Assembly (NCBI RefSeq): GCF_001875655.1
Contig: NZ_MKEQ01000001.1
Coordinates: 3,162,001 to 3,226,000 of the forward strand
From: Enterobacter hormaechei ATCC 49162
GTDB lineage: Bacteria > Pseudomonadota > Gammaproteobacteria > Enterobacterales > Enterobacteriaceae
Reading direction: 5' to 3'
DNA length: 64,000 nt
Shown: positions 58,982 to 64,000 of the stretch, in pieces
Layout of the letters: the number at the start of each line of letters is the position of its first letter
Position numbering within the stretch: the stretch's first letter is position 1
Made by a program: the position numbers and the translations under genes
The notes under the pieces: generated by a model
Told to the model about the DNA's origin: nothing
Database searches by the model: none
The model's input: only the letters and a program-made list of their open reading frames with translations

Positions 58982-59036
58982 GGGGGTTCAGTGATAATGT
59001 AGTATATGATGAATTTTAAGCGGCAGGGCATGTCGT
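58915..59036 (+). ncRNA. TldR guide RNA (scaffold plus guide)
   Basis: By analogy with TnpB omega-RNA, the scaffold overlaps the 3' end of the gene and continues downstream. Visible structure: AACCC (58971-58975) pairs with GGGTT (58984-58988) around the stop codon. The scaffold appears to end with GAATTTTAAG (59011-59020); the next 16 bases, CGGCAGGGCATGTCGT (59021-59036), are the candidate guide. Its first four bases complement the GCCG of a sigma-28 -10 box GCCGATAAC, with GTTAT as the flanking target-adjacent motif, and the next 11 bases would cover exactly the 11-bp promoter spacer. The 5' boundary is a guess. Confidence 0.68.
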
Positions 59037-59889
59037 TTCTGCTTGTGGAGGAAGGTTAATTCAACTTCCGTTGAAGCAAGAATCTCTTGATTGTTATTGA
59101 GAATGTCAACGTCTGGTCCAATACTTTACAAGTAGAAGTATATAAGTATGTTGAAATGGATTTGCGAGTTTTCAGTTGTGAAAGTTAAAAGCTAACTCAA
59201 AACGTAATTTATAAACCACTCGGTATCTCAACTAGTACCGCCCCTCAATGATTCTTGAAAATAGGCTTAAAACTTACTGGGTCTGCGACAGACTCAGGTT
59301 ACCAAGCTTGTTTACAAAATAGGATTACTTGACTGCTCTATTGGCTGTCTACGGAACAATGAGTGGAAATTGAAGTATAAGAGCAATTTACGAGGCAGAA
59401 AAAGAAGATAAAAAAAGCTGAGTAATACACGCATTATTCTCAATAGAACGAGTAAAGTAAACTGCCGCCTGTCGTATGCAAAACGGGCGGCGACTGGCCG
59501 GTGATGGGGCGATAGTAAGAGTTGCAGAGCGAGCTTCGAAACTGATACAGGCTTTGCGGTAATCGAACCTGTAATGAAGAAGACGCCAGGTGATGTGTTG
59601 TTGATTCTGTGCGACTGCCACACACAGTTTGCCAATCTGATGGGGCTGTCACTCATGACAGATGATGGCGAAGCGATCGAAGGTGCTGCTCTGGAAGGGG
59701 GGAGGTGCTTGGTAGAGTGACGTTCTTCATCAACCGCGCGCTGGGTGATGATGACTGCCCAACAATTTAATTTACATTGCTTAACTGTAGGCACTCGTTA
59801 TCACTCAATGAACAGGAGATCGTATGCTGACGATTTGGGCGCTACAGTGTAATATGCATGCCAGTCGTTGATGGGGTAGTTACTGTGGA
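59037..59889. other. Gene-poor right end with fragments
   Basis: No intact gene in about 850 bp. A hairpin TTCAAC-TTCC-GTTGAA lies at 59060-59075. A short stretch (about 59559-59715) reads TGFAVIEPVMKKTPGDVLLI then LCDCHTQFANLMGLSLMTDD and GEAIEGAALEGG in one frame without a plausible start or end, so it may be a relic of a phage gene. Confidence 0.45.
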
Positions 59890-59911
59890 GTGTCCACCGC
59901 TGTGTCCATCA
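59890..59911. repeat. Right-end arm-type repeats
   Basis: GTGTCCACC (59890-59898) and TGTGTCCATCA (59901-59911) repeat the motif found four times near attL. They lie 65-85 bp from the attR core and are likely integrase or excisionase arm sites. Confidence 0.6.
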
Positions 59912-59952
59912 AGAAGATTTAATCCGCATAGCGAGTAAATAAATCCATACAT

Positions 59953-61758
59953 ATGAAAAACATAAGAAATTTCTCCATCATTGCTCACATTGACCACGGT
60001 AAGTCGACGCTGTCTGACCGTATTATCCAGATTTGCGGTGGCCTGTCTGATCGTGAAATGGCAGCCCAGGTTCTGGACTCCATGGACCTGGAACGCGAAC
60101 GCGGTATTACCATCAAAGCGCAGAGCGTGACGCTCGACTATAAAGCTTCCGATGGTGAAACCTATCAACTGAACTTTATCGACACCCCAGGGCACGTTGA
60201 CTTCTCTTATGAAGTGTCACGCTCACTGGCGGCCTGTGAAGGCGCGCTGCTGGTGGTGGATGCCGGGCAGGGCGTAGAGGCCCAGACGCTGGCAAACTGC
60301 TACACCGCCATGGAAATGGATCTCGAAGTGGTGCCGGTTCTGAATAAAATCGACCTGCCAGCCGCAGATCCTGAACGCGTAGCGGAAGAGATTGAAGACA
60401 TCGTCGGTATTGATGCGACTGATGCCGTGCGCTGTTCGGCGAAAACCGGCGTAGGCGTTCCGGATGTACTGGAACGTCTGGTGCGTGACATTCCGCCGCC
60501 GGAAGGCGACCCGGATGCGCCGCTACAGGCGCTGATCATCGACTCCTGGTTTGATAACTACCTGGGCGTTGTCTCGCTGGTGCGTATTAAAAACGGCACC
60601 ATGCGTAAAGGCGACAAAATCAAGGTCATGAGCACCGGACAGGTCTACAACGCCGATCGTCTGGGCATCTTCACGCCAAAACAGGTTGACCGTACCGAAC
60701 TGAAATGCGGCGAAGTGGGCTGGCTGGTGTGTGCAATTAAAGACATCCTCGGCGCGCCAGTGGGCGATACCCTGACCGGTGCGCGTAACCCGGCAGATAA
60801 AGCGCTGCCAGGCTTTAAAAAGGTGAAACCGCAGGTTTACGCGGGCCTGTTCCCGGTTAGCTCTGATGACTACGAGAACTTCCGCGACGCGCTCGGCAAG
60901 CTGAGCCTGAACGATGCCTCCCTGTTCTACGAGCCAGAAAGCTCAACGGCGCTGGGCTTCGGCTTCCGCTGTGGCTTCCTCGGTCTGCTGCACATGGAGA
61001 TCATTCAGGAACGTCTGGAGCGTGAATACGATCTTGATCTGATCACCACCGCCCCGACGGTTGTCTACGAAGTCGAAACCACGTCGAAAGAGGTGATCTA
61101 CGTCGATAGCCCGTCCAAGCTTCCGCCGCTGAATAATATTCAGGAACTGCGTGAGCCTATCGCAGAGTGTCACATGCTGCTGCCGCAGGAGTTCCTCGGC
61201 AACGTGATCACTCTGTGTATTGAGAAGCGTGGCGTGCAGACCAACATGGTTTACCACGGTAACCAGGTGGCGCTGACCTATGAAATTCCGATGGCGGAAG
61301 TGGTGCTCGACTTCTTCGACCGTCTGAAGTCCACCTCCCGTGGCTATGCGTCGCTGGACTACAACTTCAAACGCTTCCAGGCTTCGAACATGGTGCGTGT
61401 GGATGTGCTGATCAACGGCGAACGCGTGGATGCGCTGGCGCTGATCACCCACAACGATAACGCGCCGTACCGTGGTCGTGAGCTGGTTGAGAAGATGAAA
61501 GATCTGATCCCGCGTCAGCAGTTTGACATTGCGATTCAGGCGGCCATTGGTAACCACATCATTGCCCGTTCAACCGTGAAGCAGCTGCGTAAAAACGTTC
61601 TGGCGAAGTGCTATGGCGGTGACGTCAGCCGTAAGAAAAAGCTGTTGCAGAAGCAGAAAGAAGGTAAGAAGCGTATGAAGCAGGTCGGTAACGTTGAGCT
61701 GCCGCAGGAAGCATTCCTTGCCATCCTTCACGTTGGTAAAGACGGTAACGGTAAATAA
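59953..61758 (+). CDS. lepA: Elongation factor 4 (LepA), 5' end supplied by the prophage
   Basis: Ribosome-binding GTPase that affects translation initiation and back-translocation. The 601-residue protein has G1 [10 protein letters not shown]2 RGITI, G3 DTPGH, G4 NKID, then domains II, III, V-like and the LepA-specific C-terminal domain ([16 protein letters not shown]). The first 8-14 codons come from the phage attachment site: same residues [14 protein letters not shown] as the host stub at 28281 but AAA, ATA, AGA, AAT, TTC, TCC codons. Its ribosome site (gcgag) is weak and promoter must be in the phage right end. lepB follows by 15 bp. Confidence 0.96.
   Translation: MKNIRNFSIIAHIDHGKSTLSDRIIQICGGLSDREMAAQVLDSMDLERERGITIKAQSVTLDYKASDGETYQLNFIDTPGHVDFSYEVSRSLAACEGALLVVDAGQGVEAQTLANCYTAMEMDLEVVPVLNKIDLPAADPERVAEEIEDIVGIDATDAVRCSAKTGVGVPDVLERLVRDIPPPEGDPDAPLQALIIDSWFDNYLGVVSLVRIKNGTMRKGDKIKVMSTGQVYNADRLGIFTPKQVDRTELKCGEVGWLVCAIKDILGAPVGDTLTGARNPADKALPGFKKVKPQVYAGLFPVSSDDYENFRDALGKLSLNDASLFYEPESSTALGFGFRCGFLGLLHMEIIQERLEREYDLDLITTAPTVVYEVETTSKEVIYVDSPSKLPPLNNIQELREPIAECHMLLPQEFLGNVITLCIEKRGVQTNMVYHGNQVALTYEIPMAEVVLDFFDRLKSTSRGYASLDYNFKRFQASNMVRVDVLINGERVDALALITHNDNAPYRGRELVEKMKDLIPRQQFDIAIQAAIGNHIIARSTVKQLRKNVLAKCYGGDVSRKKKLLQKQKEGKKRMKQVGNVELPQEAFLAILHVGKDGNGK
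59977..59990. other. attR core of the prophage
   Basis: ATCATTGCTCACAT, identical to 28305-28318, inside lepA codons 9-13. To the right the sequence is host lepA in full. Confidence 0.9.
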
Positions 61759-61773
61759 CCTTAAGGAGTTGGC

Positions 61774-62748
61774 ATGGCGAACATGTTTGCCCTGATCCTG
61801 GTCATCGCTACCCTGGTGACAGGTCTGTTGTGGTGCCTGGATAAGTTTATCTTCGCCCCAAAACGCCGTGAACGTCAGGCTGCCGCGCAGGCAGCCACGG
61901 GCGATGCGCTGGACGCGAAAACCCTGAAAAAAGTCGGCCCGAAACCGGGCTGGCTGGAAACAGGGGCATCGGTATTCCCGGTGCTGGCGATTGTGCTGGT
62001 GGTGCGTTCATTTATCTATGAACCGTTCCAGATCCCGTCAGGATCGATGATGCCAACGCTGCTGATCGGCGATTTTATTCTGGTTGAGAAGTTTGCCTAT
62101 GGCATCAAAGATCCGATCTACCAGAAAACGCTGATCGAAACGGGTCATCCGAAACGTGGCGACATCGTGGTGTTTAAATATCCGGAAGATCCGCGGCTGG
62201 ACTATATTAAACGCGCGGTCGGTCTGCCGGGCGATAAAGTGACCTACGATCCGGTGGCGAAAGAGGTGACTATTCAGCCAGGCTGTAGCTCTGGTACCGC
62301 ATGTGAAAATGCGCTTCCAGTTACCTACTCCAACGTTGAGCCAGCTGATTTTGTGCAGACCTTTGCCCGTCGTAACGGCGGTGAAGCGACCAGCGGCTTC
62401 TTCCAGGTGCCTAAAGGCGAAACCAAAGAGAACGGTATTCGTCTGGTTGAGCGCAAAGAGACGCTGGGTGATGTCACGCATCGCATTCTGACCGTGCCCA
62501 TCGCACAGGATCAGCTGGCAATGTACTACCAGCAGCCAGGCCAACAGCTGGCAACCTGGATTGTGCCGCCGGGACACTACTTCATGATGGGTGACAACCG
62601 CGATAACTCTGCGGACAGCCGTTACTGGGGCTTTGTGCCGGAGGCGAATCTGGTCGGTAAAGCAACCGCTATCTGGATGAGTTTTGAGAAGCAGGAAGGC
62701 GAGTGGCCAACCGGCGTTCGCCTGAATCGTATTGGCGGAATTCATTAA
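61774..62748 (+). CDS. lepB: Signal peptidase I (LepB)
   Basis: Essential inner-membrane protease removing signal peptides from exported proteins. The 324-residue protein has two N-terminal membrane helices (MANMFALILVIATLVTGLLW and SVFPVLAIVLVVRSFIYEPF), the catalytic Ser in QIPSGSMMPTLLIGDFILV (about residue 91), the Lys in PRLDYIKRAVGLPGD and box E GDNRDNSADSRYWGFVP. It depends on transcription from lepA, so the prophage insertion matters for its expression. Confidence 0.98.
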   Translation: MANMFALILVIATLVTGLLWCLDKFIFAPKRRERQAAAQAATGDALDAKTLKKVGPKPGWLETGASVFPVLAIVLVVRSFIYEPFQIPSGSMMPTLLIGDFILVEKFAYGIKDPIYQKTLIETGHPKRGDIVVFKYPEDPRLDYIKRAVGLPGDKVTYDPVAKEVTIQPGCSSGTACENALPVTYSNVEPADFVQTFARRNGGEATSGFFQVPKGETKENGIRLVERKETLGDVTHRILTVPIAQDQLAMYYQQPGQQLATWIVPPGHYFMMGDNRDNSADSRYWGFVPEANLVGKATAIWMSFEKQEGEWPTGVRLNRIGGIH

Positions 62749-62759
62749 TTTTCGTCAAA

Positions 62760-64000
<1,241 letters not shown>

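Noticed and set aside
58049..59036. The TnpB-like gene as an active IS200/IS605 transposon
   Set aside because: There is no TnpA, no recognisable left or right transposon end, and the nuclease motifs are destroyed; the gene is fixed beside the flagellin gene.
58982..59036. A CRISPR array or spacer-repeat unit near the TnpB-like gene
   Set aside because: No repeated units are present; only one scaffold-like structure and one guide-like stretch are seen.
60943..61557. Minus-strand open frame inside lepA
   Set aside because: It is the complement of conserved LepA coding sequence and has no family resemblance.

Overview
The window is chromosomal DNA of an enteric gammaproteobacterium. Protein sequences, gene order and the 16S/23S genes point to Enterobacteriaceae, most likely the Enterobacter cloacae complex (genus inferred from familiarity, not searched). 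It has three parts: host genes (1-28280), a defective lambdoid/Rac-like prophage (about 28319-59976), and host genes again (59953-64000).

Left host part: fadB (partial), pepQ, yigZ, trkH and hemG lead into a complete rRNA operon (16S, tRNA-Ile, tRNA-Ala, 23S, 5S). Then come a DUF4385 gene, kgtP, yfiM, pssA, patZ, tapT, trxC, yfiF, ung, grcA, srmB, trmN, nadB and the envelope-stress operon rpoE-rseA-rseB-rseC. In E. coli the hemG side belongs to rrnA and the kgtP side to rrnG, so this rRNA operon looks like a junction made by recombination between rRNA operons, or an assembly join.

Prophage: a tyrosine integrase inserted the element into the 5' end of lepA. A 14-bp core flanks it. The left end keeps a 15-codon stub of the original lepA start, while the right end supplies a synonymous replacement start that restores full-length lepA. 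Inside are int, xis, recT-recE, a Rac-like repressor and cro region, a ydaU/ydaV-like replication pair, small accessory genes, rusA, ylcG, antiterminator Q with a pR'/tR'-like leader, two secreted-protein paralogues, a P63C-domain gene, and a complete lysis cassette (two holins, GH19 endolysin, Rz/Rz1). Almost all packaging and structural genes are gone. A decayed small terminase gene runs into an IS911-like element, and directly beyond it is a truncated tail-fibre end beside a DNA invertase and its crossover site.

The most notable part is the right arm (55786-59036). It holds a full-length phage-borne flagellin gene behind a near-consensus sigma-28 promoter. Next to it is a TnpB-like protein that has lost its RuvC catalytic aspartate and its whole C-terminal zinc-finger/RuvC-III region. 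A structured 3' RNA region follows, with a candidate guide beginning CGGC. This matches the TldR class (TnpB-like nuclease-dead repressors) used by prophages with their own flagellin. The guide appears designed to bind the sigma-28 promoter of the host fliC, silencing host flagellin while the phage flagellin, whose promoter differs, is expressed.

Right host part: lepA (restored), lepB, rnc and the start of era, in the usual enterobacterial order.
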